Shown piece after piece: positions 14,836-22,967 of a stretch of 56,456 nt of DNA. Location: IMG/VR virus record IMGVR_UViG_3300042995_000016, positions 1-56,456 of that record, one strand, 5' to 3'. Each line of letters begins with the position of its first letter. Positions within the stretch are counted from its first letter, which is position 1. The position numbers and the translations under genes are program-made. Source of the DNA: a virus. The notes under the pieces are model-generated. The model searched no databases and was not told the origin of the DNA. It was given only the letters and a program-made list of their open reading frames with translations.

Positions 14836-15219
14836 TCAGCCCTCCGCCGGCACGAGCGCCGTCAGCTTCTTCGCGACCAGGTTGACCGCCCGGAAGCCCT
14901 GCTCGGACTTCGGGATGTTGGCGTTCTCGCCGACGTAGCTCGCCGACGCGCCCTGGGCCGTCACCTCGGCGTCGGGCGCGGCGCCGGCCAGCACGGGCAG
15001 CCCTCCGCCCGCGCGGGCCTCGATCTCCGCCCGGGTCAGCACGGAGAGGTCGACGTCGCGGCCGAGCACGAGCACGGGCACGCCCTCGCCCAGGACGGCC
15101 CCGAGGCGGGCGCGGACCAGGTCGGCCTGCGCGGGCGTGGGGATCATGTCCAGCTTCACCACCAGCGCGTCGCCGGGGGCGAGCGCCAGCTTGGCGACCT
15201 GGTACTCGATGCCTTCCAT
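14836..15219 (-). CDS. Small head-module protein with capsid-derived C-terminus
   Basis: A 127-residue protein with AGGAGG before ATG 15219. Residues 1-90 are a compact alpha/beta unit (PGDALVVKLDMIPTPAQADL, VLVLGRDVDLSVL). From about residue 88 to 124 it is identical to an internal stretch of the major capsid protein (AQGASASYVGENANIPKSEQ and on to LTALVP), because the DNA is a perfect 112-bp copy in the same frame. The last residues (AEG) are unique. N-terminal function unknown; the chimeric end is unusual. Confidence 0.72.
   Translation of the reverse strand: MEGIEYQVAKLALAPGDALVVKLDMIPTPAQADLVRARLGAVLGEGVPVLVLGRDVDLSVLTRAEIEARAGGGLPVLAGAAPDAEVTAQGASASYVGENANIPKSEQGFRAVNLVAKKLTALVPAEG
14848..14959. 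repeat. 112-bp perfect direct repeat, copy A (in 14836-15219)
   Basis: Identical base for base to 16945-17056 in the major capsid gene. The copies are 2097 bases apart (a multiple of three) and in the same orientation, so both are read in the same frame. The match begins at cggcacgagcg and ends at ccctgggcc; flanking bases differ at once. Confidence 0.95.
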
Positions 15220-15324
15220 GTGGCTTGTCCTCCTCTGGGGTCGGCGCGGGGCCGGACGGTCCCGTCGATCCGGGGCCGTCGGGTCCTGCGCCGGATGCGG
15301 CGCCCGCGCGGGGCGCCGCTCCGC

Positions 15325-15471
15325 TCACTTCTTCACGTAGCCGGGGACCTCGCCGCGCGCCTGCGTCACCGCGCGGTTCGCGTAGGCGGGGGCGCCCTTC
15401 GTGGCCTCCGCCCCTCGGGCGGGCCGGTCATCCGGCTCCGGCCGCCCGGCCTTCCTCTCGTCCCCGCTCAC
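15325..15471 (-). CDS. Small basic hydrophilic protein
   Basis: A 48-residue ORF with GTG start at 15471, overlapping the preceding stop as GTGA. Composition is Arg/Glu/Asp/Pro-rich with a C-terminal GEVPGYVKK. It is probably unstructured. It belongs to the chain of coupled small genes between capsid and connector. No function recognised. Confidence 0.5.
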   Translation of the reverse strand: MSGDERKAGRPEPDDRPARGAEATKGAPAYANRAVTQARGEVPGYVKK

Positions 15472-15794
15472 GCGCCCGGCCCCGGCTCGCCCGGCTGGGC
15501 GTCCTTCGGGGGCTCGGCGGCGCCCTCGCCGGCGGGGCCGGCCTGCCCCTCAGGCTGGGCTGGCGCCGCCGCGGGCCTCTGCCGGCCGCCCCGGCGCCCC
15601 TTCTCGGCCGCCTCCCCGTCGGCGCCGCCCGTCCCGGCCCCCTCCCCCGGCCCCGGCTCGCCCGGCTGGGCGTCCCGGTACCTCGCGAGGCCGCGCGCCA
15701 CCAGGTCCCGGGCGACGGGCTCGTCGTAGGCGGCCCGCTCGCCCGCGTTCAGCGGGGCGACGGCCGCCAGCAGGATCACCCCGACCTTGGCCAC
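15468..15794 (-). CDS. Hypothetical head-module protein with Gly/Pro/Ala-rich tail
   Basis: A 108-residue protein with GTG start at 15794, 3 bases after the previous stop. Residues 1-40 look folded (AKVGVILLAAVAPLNAGERA, VARDLVARGLARYRD). This resembles the short helix-turn domain found after capsid/decoration genes, with a 'NaGE.a.f' motif. The rest is low complexity and repeats DAQPGEPGPG twice through a 30-bp DNA repeat. Function unknown. Confidence 0.62.
   Translation of the reverse strand: MAKVGVILLAAVAPLNAGERAAYDEPVARDLVARGLARYRDAQPGEPGPGEGAGTGGADGEAAEKGRRGGRQRPAAAPAQPEGQAGPAGEGAAEPPKDAQPGEPGPGA
15475..15504. repeat. 30-bp direct repeat, copy 1 (copy 2 at 15646-15675)
   Basis: The sequence starting cccggccccggctcg and ending gctgggcgtcc occurs at both positions in the same frame of the 15468-15794 gene, giving the DAQPGEPGPG repeat. 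Simple intragenic duplication. Confidence 0.9.
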
Positions 15795-15796
15795 GG

Positions 15797-16213
15797 TCAG
15801 GCCGCCGGCAGGGCGGAGGCGCCGCCGAGGACGATCGTCCCGGCGACGGGAATCGCCGGGGACGTGCCGCCCGTGAAGGCGACCGTCTCGACGACGCGGA
15901 CGTAGCGCCTGGCGCCCGAGAGGTCGACGTCGACCTCGGCCGCGGCGTTGTTGGCGGTCAGGGCGGCCGGGGCCGCGCCCGCGACGTCGGCCCAGCCGGT
16001 GGAGCCGTCCGCCGAGTCCTGGAGCTTGCAGGACACGGTCTGGGTGGTCGGCCCGCCGGTCGCGTCGCCGCACTGGTGGTGCAGGACGCAGGAGCCGTAG
16101 CCGGTCCGGTCGATCGCCGGGCCGGTGATGGTCGCCGCGGCGGAGGCCGCGGCCTTGAAGGCGGCGAGGGCCTTGATGAAGCCGCCGACGTTGCGGAACT
16201 GCGCGATGGACAT
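15797..16213 (-). CDS. Possible capsid decoration/auxiliary head protein
   Basis: A 138-residue, Ala/Thr/Gly-rich, beta-strand protein directly downstream of the major capsid gene. After a helical start (QFRNVGGFIKALAAFKAAA) it has jelly-roll-like strands (GSCVLHHQCGDATGG, QTVSCKLQDSADGSTGW, ARRYVRVVETVAFTGG). The order of strands around 'SC.LQdSaDG...W.dv' resembles small phage surface proteins. Decoration is inferred from location and fold pattern. Confidence 0.62.
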   Translation of the reverse strand: MSIAQFRNVGGFIKALAAFKAAASAAATITGPAIDRTGYGSCVLHHQCGDATGGPTTQTVSCKLQDSADGSTGWADVAGAAPAALTANNAAAEVDVDLSGARRYVRVVETVAFTGGTSPAIPVAGTIVLGGASALPAA

Positions 16214-16238
16214 CGCTCGTCTCTCCTCGGGGTGGGAA

Positions 16239-16260
16239 GGGAGGGGCCGCGGGCGACCCC
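16239..16260 (-). terminator. Hairpin after major capsid gene
   Basis: GAGGGG (16239-16244) pairs with CCCCTC (16255-16260) across a 10-base GC-rich loop, in the 68-base gap downstream of the capsid gene. No T-tract; probably limits read-through or protects the capsid message. Confidence 0.35.
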
Positions 16261-16281
16261 TCGGGGCAGGCGCCGGCGGGC

Positions 16282-17559
16282 TCAGGAGATCCAGCGGACG
16301 CGCTTCATGACCGCGACGGCCGAGGCCTGCCGCATGTCCATGTCGTGCTGGGTGATGGCCCGAATGACCTGCTGGTCCTGGCTGACGCCCGAGACCAGCT
16401 GCGAGCCGTCGAAGTAGGTGGCGCCGTCGAACACCGACAGCTCGAGGCCCATGGCCTCGCCCACGAACACCTCGGCGAAGTCGGCGAGGTAGATCTCGCT
16501 CTCGTCGCCGCCGCCGAGCTCGTCCAGGTTCACCGGCACCTGGGTCGTCATCCGGAAGGGCTTGCCGCGGAGCATGCCCATCGACATCTCGCCGGAGTAG
16601 ACGAGGTTGCCGTTGCCGTCGCGCAGGTTCATCAGGAAGACCGCCGTCCGCGGCGCCATGATCCAGCCGGGCCGGCGCATCTTGACGTTGGCCTGGAGCA
16701 GCGCGAGCTCCATGCGGCCGAGGTCGTTGGTGATGTTCTGCAGGTTCACGGTCGGGTTGGCGTCGAGCAGGCCGGCCCCGCCCGGGGTCGCCGCGGCGAA
16801 GGACAGCAGGCCGCGCGGACTGTGCTCGCCCCCGTTGCCCCGGATCATGGCGAGGTCGCCGCGCTGCGCGATCGCGTCCACCATGTCGTCGCGCACGATC
16901 TGGAGCGTGTTGACGTTCGGGAACCGGATCATGTCGTTGCTGATCGGCACGAGCGCCGTCAGCTTCTTCGCGACCAGGTTGACCGCCCGGAAGCCCTGCT
17001 CGGACTTCGGGATGTTGGCGTTCTCGCCGACGTAGCTCGCCGACGCGCCCTGGGCCATGCCGGGGATCTTGAACGTGCCGAGCGGCATGCTGACGATGCG
17101 CGGCTGGAGCGAGGACACCGCCGCGGCGGGGCGCAGCAGCTCGATCACCTCGGACGCCATGTCCTCCTGGAGCAGGAGGCCGCCGGCCGACCCGACCGAG
17201 ACGCCGAGCGCCTTGGCGACCGGCGCGCCCTCGGGCCCGAAGGTCTTCTCGACGTAGTCCGCGGCGTCGCGGAACGAGCCCTTGGTCGACGCGAGCGCCA
17301 GCACGGCCATCGCGGCCTTGGCGCCCTTCATCTCGGGGGCCTTGGCCTGCGCGGGGACGACGTGCTTGTGCTCCTGCCCAGGGGCCGGCTGCGCCGTCTC
17401 GGCCGCGAGGGCCTGCGCCTCCTCCGTCCGGCGGATCTGGTCGGCCAGCTTGACGACCTCCGCCTTCTTCGTCTCGAACGCCTCGCCGCCGTCGGCGGCC
17501 AGGGTGATCAGCTCGCCCGCCGCCTTCGCGTGGGCCGAGCGCAGCTCGTGCAGCTTCAT
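16282..17559 (-). CDS. Major capsid protein, HK97 fold
   Basis: A 425-residue protein. Residues 1-75 are a charged coiled-coil delta/scaffold region (ELRSAHAKAAGELITLAADG, KLADQIRRTEEAQAL), followed by a Pro/Gln linker where the prohead protease would cleave. The HK97-like body starts near residue 100 (FRDAADYVEKTFG) and contains the spine helix and P-domain motifs. Examples are SEQGFRAVNLVAKKLTALVP, PNVNTLQIVRDDM and RRPGWIMAPRTAVFLMNLRD. The segment around residues 168-205 is the source of the 112-bp repeat found in the gene at 14836-15219. Confidence 0.95.
   Translation of the reverse strand: MKLHELRSAHAKAAGELITLAADGGEAFETKKAEVVKLADQIRRTEEAQALAAETAQPAPGQEHKHVVPAQAKAPEMKGAKAAMAVLALASTKGSFRDAADYVEKTFGPEGAPVAKALGVSVGSAGGLLLQEDMASEVIELLRPAAAVSSLQPRIVSMPLGTFKIPGMAQGASASYVGENANIPKSEQGFRAVNLVAKKLTALVPISNDMIRFPNVNTLQIVRDDMVDAIAQRGDLAMIRGNGGEHSPRGLLSFAAATPGGAGLLDANPTVNLQNITNDLGRMELALLQANVKMRRPGWIMAPRTAVFLMNLRDGNGNLVYSGEMSMGMLRGKPFRMTTQVPVNLDELGGGDESEIYLADFAEVFVGEAMGLELSVFDGATYFDGSQLVSGVSQDQQVIRAITQHDMDMRQASAVAVMKRVRWIS
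16945..17056. repeat. 112-bp perfect direct repeat, copy B (in capsid gene)
   Basis: The copy inside the capsid gene, identical to 14848-14959. It encodes a conserved internal capsid stretch, so this is taken as the parental copy. Confidence 0.95.
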
Positions 17560-17576
17560 GACGCTCTCCAGGTGTG

Positions 17577-17600
17577 AAAGGGGCCGCCCCTCGGCGGCCC
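17577..17600 (-). terminator. Hairpin between protease and capsid genes
   Basis: A perfect 8-bp stem GGGCCGCC/GGCGGCCC (17581-17588 with 17593-17600), 4-base loop, followed on the minus strand by CTTTC. It looks like a weak intrinsic terminator or processing site that would separate protease from capsid expression. Confidence 0.5.
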
Positions 17601-17626
17601 GGTATCCCGATCAGCGGCGGGAACGG

Positions 17627-18703
17627 TCAGGCGACGACGGCCAGCCCCATGGCCTCGGCCACGCGCTTCCTGCGGGCGGCGGCCTTCTCCTCGGCGGCAT
17701 CGCCGGTCTCGGTGTTCGCGGTGTCCAGCACGCCCTGGATCAGGTCGCGCGCCTGGGTCAGGTCCGTCTCGTTCCGGCCCGACAGCACCTTGCCGGCCTT
17801 GAGGGACAAGGCCTCGATCCGCTTGCCCCGGAGGGCGCCGACCACGTCCTTGACGGTGATCGCGGGGGCGGCCTTGTCGGCCTCGTCCGCGGCGGCGTCC
17901 CCGACCCCCTCGTCGGCGAGCCGCCCCAGCAGCGCGGCCACGCTCTCGTCGGTCATCTCGACCAGCGCGGCCCCGATCTGGCGGAGCGCGTCGGCCAGCA
18001 GGCCAGGCACCTCCGACTCGGACCCGGTCCACTCGGCCTCGTCGGCCGCGTAGCCCTGGATCCAGCCCAGATCGCCCATGGCCGACGCGAGATAGCCGAC
18101 GAGCCACAGGCTCTTCGCCGTGAGCGCCGGCGCGTTCTTCGGCACCACCTTGGTCACGGCCCGGGCGCCCTTCGTCGTCACCAAGCCGTGCTCGCGGAGC
18201 AGGTCGAGGACGGGGGCGATCTCCTCGACCGAGAACGAGCGCTCGACCACCAACGCGCCACGGGCCGCCGGCACGCTGACGAAGCTGAACTCCATCAGCT
18301 CCACGGCCTTGTACCGGGTGCCCTTCTTCGGGTTCTTGGCGTCGATGGGCTCGGCGTCCACGGGCATGAAGCCGACCGAGGTGGCGTTGACCACCCCGGC
18401 CTTGACCAGCCCGTAGACCTCGTCCGCCTTGGCGCTCACGCCCTCCTCCGGGAACTCCACGAGCGCGGAGAGCCTGCCGCCGACGAGGCCGATCTCGACG
18501 CAGCGCGCCACCGGCACCTCGGGGTCGTGCTGCCAGAGCACGACCGGGTTCGCCCTGTAGGCGGAGAGGTCGATCCCCTCCTGCACCACGACGTCGCCCG
18601 AGCGGTCGACGTCGGCCGTCGAGCAGACGACGCGCACCTGGCGCCTCTCCGCCAGGGTCTCGGTGCTGGCCCCGAGGGCCTTGCGCTGGATGGTCATGCT
18701 CAC
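17627..18703 (-). CDS. HK97-type prohead protease with long C-terminal extension
   Basis: A 358-residue protein. Residues 20-155 form the S78/U35 protease domain, with likely catalytic residues H59 (LWQHDPEVP), S109 (VNATSVGF) and E138 (LMEFSFVSVP). The domain usually ends near residue 200; here about 190 further residues follow. They are acidic and helical (YLASAMGDLGWIQGYAADEA, LADALRQIGAALVEMTDESV). This tail could act as an internal scaffold that is degraded on maturation. Lies between portal and capsid as in HK97. Confidence 0.92.
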   Translation of the reverse strand: MSMTIQRKALGASTETLAERRQVRVVCSTADVDRSGDVVVQEGIDLSAYRANPVVLWQHDPEVPVARCVEIGLVGGRLSALVEFPEEGVSAKADEVYGLVKAGVVNATSVGFMPVDAEPIDAKNPKKGTRYKAVELMEFSFVSVPAARGALVVERSFSVEEIAPVLDLLREHGLVTTKGARAVTKVVPKNAPALTAKSLWLVGYLASAMGDLGWIQGYAADEAEWTGSESEVPGLLADALRQIGAALVEMTDESVAALLGRLADEGVGDAAADEADKAAPAITVKDVVGALRGKRIEALSLKAGKVLSGRNETDLTQARDLIQGVLDTANTETGDAAEEKAAARRKRVAEAMGLAVVA

Positions 18704-18704
18704 C

Positions 18705-20030
18705 TCAGGGGCTGGGGGATTCGCCGGCCGCGGGCCGCCCGGCGCCGTCGGGGGCGTTGCCAGAGACGTCGGAGCCGAGCGCGGCCATGTTGGTCGGCTG
18801 CATCAGGGCGTCGCCGCCCTCCACGGGGTTGCGCCCCTCTATCGCGCGCAGCTCGTTCGTGCTGGCGAGCCCGGTCAGCTTGTCGATGCGGGCGATGTTG
18901 CGCCGGGTCATGGGGTCGGCGCGCAGGAGCGTGCTCTCGTCGAGCTCGACCTCGAGCCCCTGGGCGTCGAGGTCGAAGGCGAACTCCAGCTCCTGCTCCC
19001 AGTTCTCGGCCTCGGGCGCGATCGTGTTGTTGAGGTAGTCCTGGTCCTGCGCGGCGATGTTGTTGTTGGTCGCCCGGTCCATCTTGCCGACCTTGTGCGG
19101 CGGCACCCGGAAGAACCGGCAGATGTCCTCGACCTGGAACTGCCGCTGCGCCAGGAACTCGAGGTCGACCGAGGACAGCGAGAGCTGCTGCCACTCCATC
19201 CCCTCCTCGAGCACCGCCGTGCGCCCGGTGTTGCCGAGCCCGGAGTTGAAGGCCTCCCACTGCGCCTTGAGCCGCTGGGCGGCCTCGGTCGACAGCGACT
19301 TCGGGGACTTGAGCACGCCCGAGGGGCGGGCGCCGTTGCCGGCCCAGCGGGCGGCCTGCTCCTGCTGCGCCATGGCGAGGCCGATCGCGTCGCGCGCGAG
19401 CCCGATCCTGGACGGCGCGTGGAGCGGCGTGTCGACGCAGACGCCGCGGACGTGCAGGACGTTCTCGGCCGGGATCGCCATGGGCATGCCGGCGAGGACC
19501 GACTGCTCGAACATCCCGGCGCGGCTGACCTGGTAGAACACCCAGCCGTTCGCGGCCTCGAGCACGGTCACCCGGTCGGCGTTGATCGGGAACATCTCCG
19601 TCGGCTCGCCGGCCGGGTCCCTCAGGATCACGGCGATGGCGTTGGCCTTCAGCTCGACGCCCATCTGCATCATCGAGGCGAAGCGGAGCCACGTCTGCGC
19701 GCGGTTCGGGCGGCGCAAGAGCCGCGCGAGCGCGCCGTCCCTCACCTCGTCCCGCCCGCCCTCGACGCGGTCCCCGTTCGGCAGCACGCGGTCCGGGCGG
19801 ACCCGGTACAGGCGGGGGCGCATGCGCGCGAGGTCGACCGCCTTGATGGTGGCGCAGGCGTAGACCGTCGAGACCTGCAGCGCGGTCGCCTGGCTGACCC
19901 GGCGCCCCGTCGAGCTCGCGACGCCCATGAGCGTCGGGAGCCGGGACACGGAGAGGTCGGCCGCGGACCTGACGACCGCGGGCGCGGACGCCCGCGGCTC
20001 CGCCCCCACGATGGCCGTCAGGATGCCCAT
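18705..20030 (-). CDS. Portal protein, HK97 family
   Basis: A 441-residue protein. I take ATG 20030 (MGILTAIVG) as start; an in-frame codon at 20141 lies inside the preceding small gene. Typical portal features are ALQVSTVYACATIKAVDLA near the N-terminus, then YLNNTIAPEAENWEQELEFA with the long stem helix. IDKLTGLASTNELRAIEGRNP and the acidic/Pro-rich end follow. It forms the dodecameric vertex ring for DNA entry. The stop abuts the protease start. Confidence 0.93.
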   Translation of the reverse strand: MGILTAIVGAEPRASAPAVVRSAADLSVSRLPTLMGVASSTGRRVSQATALQVSTVYACATIKAVDLARMRPRLYRVRPDRVLPNGDRVEGGRDEVRDGALARLLRRPNRAQTWLRFASMMQMGVELKANAIAVILRDPAGEPTEMFPINADRVTVLEAANGWVFYQVSRAGMFEQSVLAGMPMAIPAENVLHVRGVCVDTPLHAPSRIGLARDAIGLAMAQQEQAARWAGNGARPSGVLKSPKSLSTEAAQRLKAQWEAFNSGLGNTGRTAVLEEGMEWQQLSLSSVDLEFLAQRQFQVEDICRFFRVPPHKVGKMDRATNNNIAAQDQDYLNNTIAPEAENWEQELEFAFDLDAQGLEVELDESTLLRADPMTRRNIARIDKLTGLASTNELRAIEGRNPVEGGDALMQPTNMAALGSDVSGNAPDGAGRPAAGESPSP

Positions 20031-20032
20031 GG

Positions 20033-20212
20033 TCAGCGCGCCTTGATCAGGGCGTAGGCCGTCGCGGCCGTGCCGAGCAGCAGCAGTGCCAAGCCCCAGT
20101 GGAACGCCGCGGCGCCCACCAGCATCGCCAGCACGCCGCACCCGCCGATGACGTCGCGCAGGTCCAGGCTCACGCGCCAGCGCTCGGCCGGCCCGGTCGG
20201 TTCGTCGCTCAT
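20033..20212 (-). CDS. Small membrane protein between terminase and portal
   Basis: A 59-residue protein. A polar N-terminus (SDEPTGPAERWRVSLDLRD) is followed by two closely spaced hydrophobic stretches (VIGGCGVLAMLVGAAAF, WGLALLLLGTAATAYALI) and ends KAR. Its stop lies 3 bases before the portal start. Small two-helix proteins at this position are common in siphoviruses of alphaproteobacteria but their role is unknown. Confidence 0.68.
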   Translation of the reverse strand: MSDEPTGPAERWRVSLDLRDVIGGCGVLAMLVGAAAFHWGLALLLLGTAATAYALIKAR

Positions 20213-20225
20213 GTCGGTCGCCTTC

Positions 20226-21905
20226 TCAGAGGAGGATCAGCTCGCGGTCCTCGTACACGGACCGCGCGCCGCCCAGCGGCTTCGGGTCCGTGGCCATCAG
20301 CGCCATCGCGTTGAAGAGCGCGATCAGCGGGTCGATCTTCGCGGTCCCGGCCGTCTGCTTGGTGATCAGGATCGCGTTGCCGCGCGCCTCGACGCGCGCG
20401 TTGCCCACGCACCAGGCCATCAGTTCCTGGCCCGCGTGCACCAGGTTCCCCGAGGCGAGCTCGCGCTCCGTCGTCTTGATCGCGCCGGCGATCTTCCAGC
20501 CCTGCGGGATCCCGACGATGGCGTCCCTCGGGATCCCCGCGTCCACCATCGCGTCGACGATCGCCCCGATCCCGACCGGGTCGAGCCCGATCCCGCCCAG
20601 CAGCCCGGCCTCCCAGACCGCCACGACCACGTCGCGGAACTCCTCCACGTCCTGGCCGATCCGCTCCACCAGGACGAGGTCCCCCGCCTCCGCCAGGTCG
20701 CGGAGCCTCGGCGCGATCTCCTGCCGGCGCTCGAGCGCGACCGGGTGCGCCCAGGCCCTGTTCCACAGGAGCAGCTCGCGCGTGTCCCGGTCGCGCCCCA
20801 GCACCGCCAGCCCCAGCAGGTCGTCCAGCCCGCCGCCGTCGCCGCCGACCACGACCACGTCGCAGCGCGCCACGATCTCGTCCGGGGTTAACGACCGGCA
20901 TCCCTGGGCCTCCCAGTAGGCCGCGCCCGCCCAGCCGTCCGAGCGCAGCCGGAGGCCGATCTCGACGTTGAAGTGCTGGGACGCGAGCAGCGCGAGCTGC
21001 GACGGGCCCTCGCGCTCGGCCTTGGTCAGCTCCCGCCGCAGGAACGCCTCGTCGACCGAGCGCCCCATGTTGGGGTTGACCATCGGCCAGCGCCGCGGGT
21101 CCTTCCAGCCGTCCCCCTTGCAGACGCGGTCCGGCAGCTCGTAGATCACCGGCAGCAGCGGCAGGTCGAGCTTCCCGTCCCGGACGTCGCGGGCGACGCC
21201 GAGCTCGGCCTTGAACACCCCGGCCGGCGGCTCCTTGGACTGGGTCGTGATCTGGACCATGAAGCCGTCGGGCCGGGCCGCCAGCGCGCCCCGGATCTCC
21301 ACGAAGACGTCCGCCGCGTTCGCCTTCTTCGCGAAGACGTGCGTCTCGTCCACCAGGATCCCGGTGGACTTCGAGCCGGTGATGACGTCCGTGTCCGCGG
21401 CCTTGATCAGGATCGAGGCCCCGGTCCGCCGGTGCGTGATCGTCCGGATGTGCCGCTGCGGGTGGAAGAGCTTCGCGAGCTCGGGGTCGAGCTTGATGAT
21501 GCCCGAGGCCTGCTTGAAGGCGATGTCGGCGATCTGCTTGGTCGGCGCGATCAGCAGGAACTCGGCCTCGGGGCGGCGGTTCACGATCACCGCCACGACC
21601 ATGAGCGCCGCGGCGTAGCTGGACTTCCCGTTCTTCTTCGGCACCAGGAGGAACACCTCCTGGACCAGCCGCCGGTTGGCCTCCGCGTCGTAGCTCCCGA
21701 ACAGGACCTCGACGATGCGCCGGAACCAGTCGCCCGCCGCCTCGGCCATCCGCGGCGTGCCGATGACGTCGGGCAGCCGCAGGCGGTCGAAGATCCGGAG
21801 CGCCCGGTCCGCCTCGGCCCGGAAGAGCGGCAGGTCCGGCACCAGCGGGCGCCCCGCCTCGAGGCGGTCCTCCCAGTCCGGGCAGGCGGTCGACCACGCG
21901 CCCAT
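20226..21905 (-). CDS. Terminase large subunit, HK97-like (Terminase_1)
   Basis: A 559-residue DNA-packaging motor. The start ATG 21905 overlaps the small-subunit stop (TGATG). The ATPase domain has the hallmark Walker A PKKNGKS (residues 89-95) and Walker B GILVDETH (D186/E187). The nuclease domain begins near residue 340 (CDVVVVGGDGGGLDDLLGLA) with acidic residues placed for two-metal cleavage, and continues VERIGQDVEEFRDVVVAVWE. PKKNGKS-type subunits belong to cos-packaging HK97-like phages, which fits the HNH gene two genes upstream. Confidence 0.95.
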   Translation of the reverse strand: MGAWSTACPDWEDRLEAGRPLVPDLPLFRAEADRALRIFDRLRLPDVIGTPRMAEAAGDWFRRIVEVLFGSYDAEANRRLVQEVFLLVPKKNGKSSYAAALMVVAVIVNRRPEAEFLLIAPTKQIADIAFKQASGIIKLDPELAKLFHPQRHIRTITHRRTGASILIKAADTDVITGSKSTGILVDETHVFAKKANAADVFVEIRGALAARPDGFMVQITTQSKEPPAGVFKAELGVARDVRDGKLDLPLLPVIYELPDRVCKGDGWKDPRRWPMVNPNMGRSVDEAFLRRELTKAEREGPSQLALLASQHFNVEIGLRLRSDGWAGAAYWEAQGCRSLTPDEIVARCDVVVVGGDGGGLDDLLGLAVLGRDRDTRELLLWNRAWAHPVALERRQEIAPRLRDLAEAGDLVLVERIGQDVEEFRDVVVAVWEAGLLGGIGLDPVGIGAIVDAMVDAGIPRDAIVGIPQGWKIAGAIKTTERELASGNLVHAGQELMAWCVGNARVEARGNAILITKQTAGTAKIDPLIALFNAMALMATDPKPLGGARSVYEDRELILL

Positions 21906-22504
21906 CAGTTCGGCAGCCCCACGCCGAGGTCGTCGCCCCACTCGGTGCCGGCGCCGGCGGTCTGCGCCTCCTCCTGGGCCAGGGCCTTCTTGCCCTGGCG
22001 CGCCGGGGCCGCGGTCGGCCGCATCATGCCGAGCACGTGGGCCATCTTCGTGAGCGCGCCGAGCTTGTCGTGCATCTTGACCTTGAGGGTGCCGTCCTTG
22101 CTCTGCGACACCTCGGCGATGGCCGCCGCGACGCCGTCGGTCAGCTTGTCGCTGTCGACGATCACGACCTCGGTCGCCACCGCGAGCCGGGGCTCGCCGG
22201 TCTCCTCGTCCTCGACCATCTCGGTCACGGCGGCGCGCCAGCGCACGAGGTCGCGGATGTCCGAGAAGCCGAGCTTGGCGAGTTCGGCCATCACCCGCTC
22301 GGGCGTCACCCCGGAGTGCGCGGCGACCAAATTCCTACGGCGTTCCAGCTCCGCGGCCACCTTGGGGTGCCTTAGCAGGCGGCTGGCCTCGACCTCGGCC
22401 GAGCGCTCGCTGTAGCCGGCCTTGATCGCGGCCCGCTTCCCGTTGGGATCCGCGAGGTACGCCTCGACGAACCGCCGCTGCTTCTCGGTCATGGACATTA
22501 GCAA
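21905..22504 (-). CDS. Terminase small subunit (Terminase_2)
   Basis: A 199-residue DNA-recognition subunit. The N-terminus has the typical TEKQRRFVEAYLADPNGKRA and IKAGYSERSAEVEASRLLRH helix-turn-helix, followed by the KVAAELERRRNLVA helix. A beta-strand middle and a Pro/Gln-rich C-terminal tail would contact the large subunit. It would bind the cos region, probably in the gap just upstream. Start may be ATG 22504, 22498 or 22492. Confidence 0.92.
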   Translation of the reverse strand: MLMSMTEKQRRFVEAYLADPNGKRAAIKAGYSERSAEVEASRLLRHPKVAAELERRRNLVAAHSGVTPERVMAELAKLGFSDIRDLVRWRAAVTEMVEDEETGEPRLAVATEVVIVDSDKLTDGVAAAIAEVSQSKDGTLKVKMHDKLGALTKMAHVLGMMRPTAAPARQGKKALAQEEAQTAGAGTEWGDDLGVGLPN

Positions 22505-22607
22505 CGACCTCCCACCGACGCGCGGGCCGAAAAAATTCTGCGCGTGAGCCCCGTGCGGTTCGGGCCCCGGCCCCGCCCCAGGGATCGATACCCCCTATCC
22601 CCGCGCC
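22505..22607. other. Candidate cos/packaging region
   Basis: A 103-base gap between the HNH nuclease and small terminase genes, where HK97-like phages carry cos. It holds an A6 tract, a G/C-palindromic block (cggttcgggccccggccccg) and GGGATCGATACCCCC with the self-complementary ATCGAT. No cut site can be fixed by eye. Confidence 0.4.
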
Positions 22608-22967
22608 TCAGCGGCGGTGGACCTTCGCCATCCTGGCGGCCCGGGCCCGGGCAGTCTTCGCCGAGTGGCACGCCCCGCAGAGCAGGCGGACGTTGGCGGG
22701 GTCCAGCGGCGCGCCCCCGTCCTTGAGCTCGACGACGTGGTCGCCGAAGACGCGGATGGGCGCGCCCTCGGCGTCGTGCGTGCGCCCGCATCCGGGCCCC
22801 TCGCAGCGGCGCCCGCGCTCCCGGACCAGCCGCGCGACCAGCGACCGCCACTCGGGTGAGAGGTAGAACGGGTCCGCCCGCTTGGGCGCGGGACGCGCGG
22901 TGGCGGTGTCGAGCGACCGGACCGCGGGCCCGAGCGAGCGGAGCCGGGCGTGCCGGCGGTGGCTCAC
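22608..22967 (-). CDS. HNH endonuclease, terminase-associated
   Basis: A 119-residue protein with GTG start at 22967, overlapping the previous stop (GTGA). After a basic N-terminus the HNH core runs CEGPGCGRTH, then GDHVVELKDGGAPLDPANVR and LLCGACHSAKT. This gives the zinc-binding CxxxxC/CxxC pairs and the catalytic His in DHVV. In HK97-like phages this nuclease (gp74-like) stimulates terminase cutting at cos. Order HNH-TerS-TerL-portal-protease-capsid is the standard module. Confidence 0.9.
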   Translation of the reverse strand: MSHRRHARLRSLGPAVRSLDTATARPAPKRADPFYLSPEWRSLVARLVRERGRRCEGPGCGRTHDAEGAPIRVFGDHVVELKDGGAPLDPANVRLLCGACHSAKTARARAARMAKVHRR

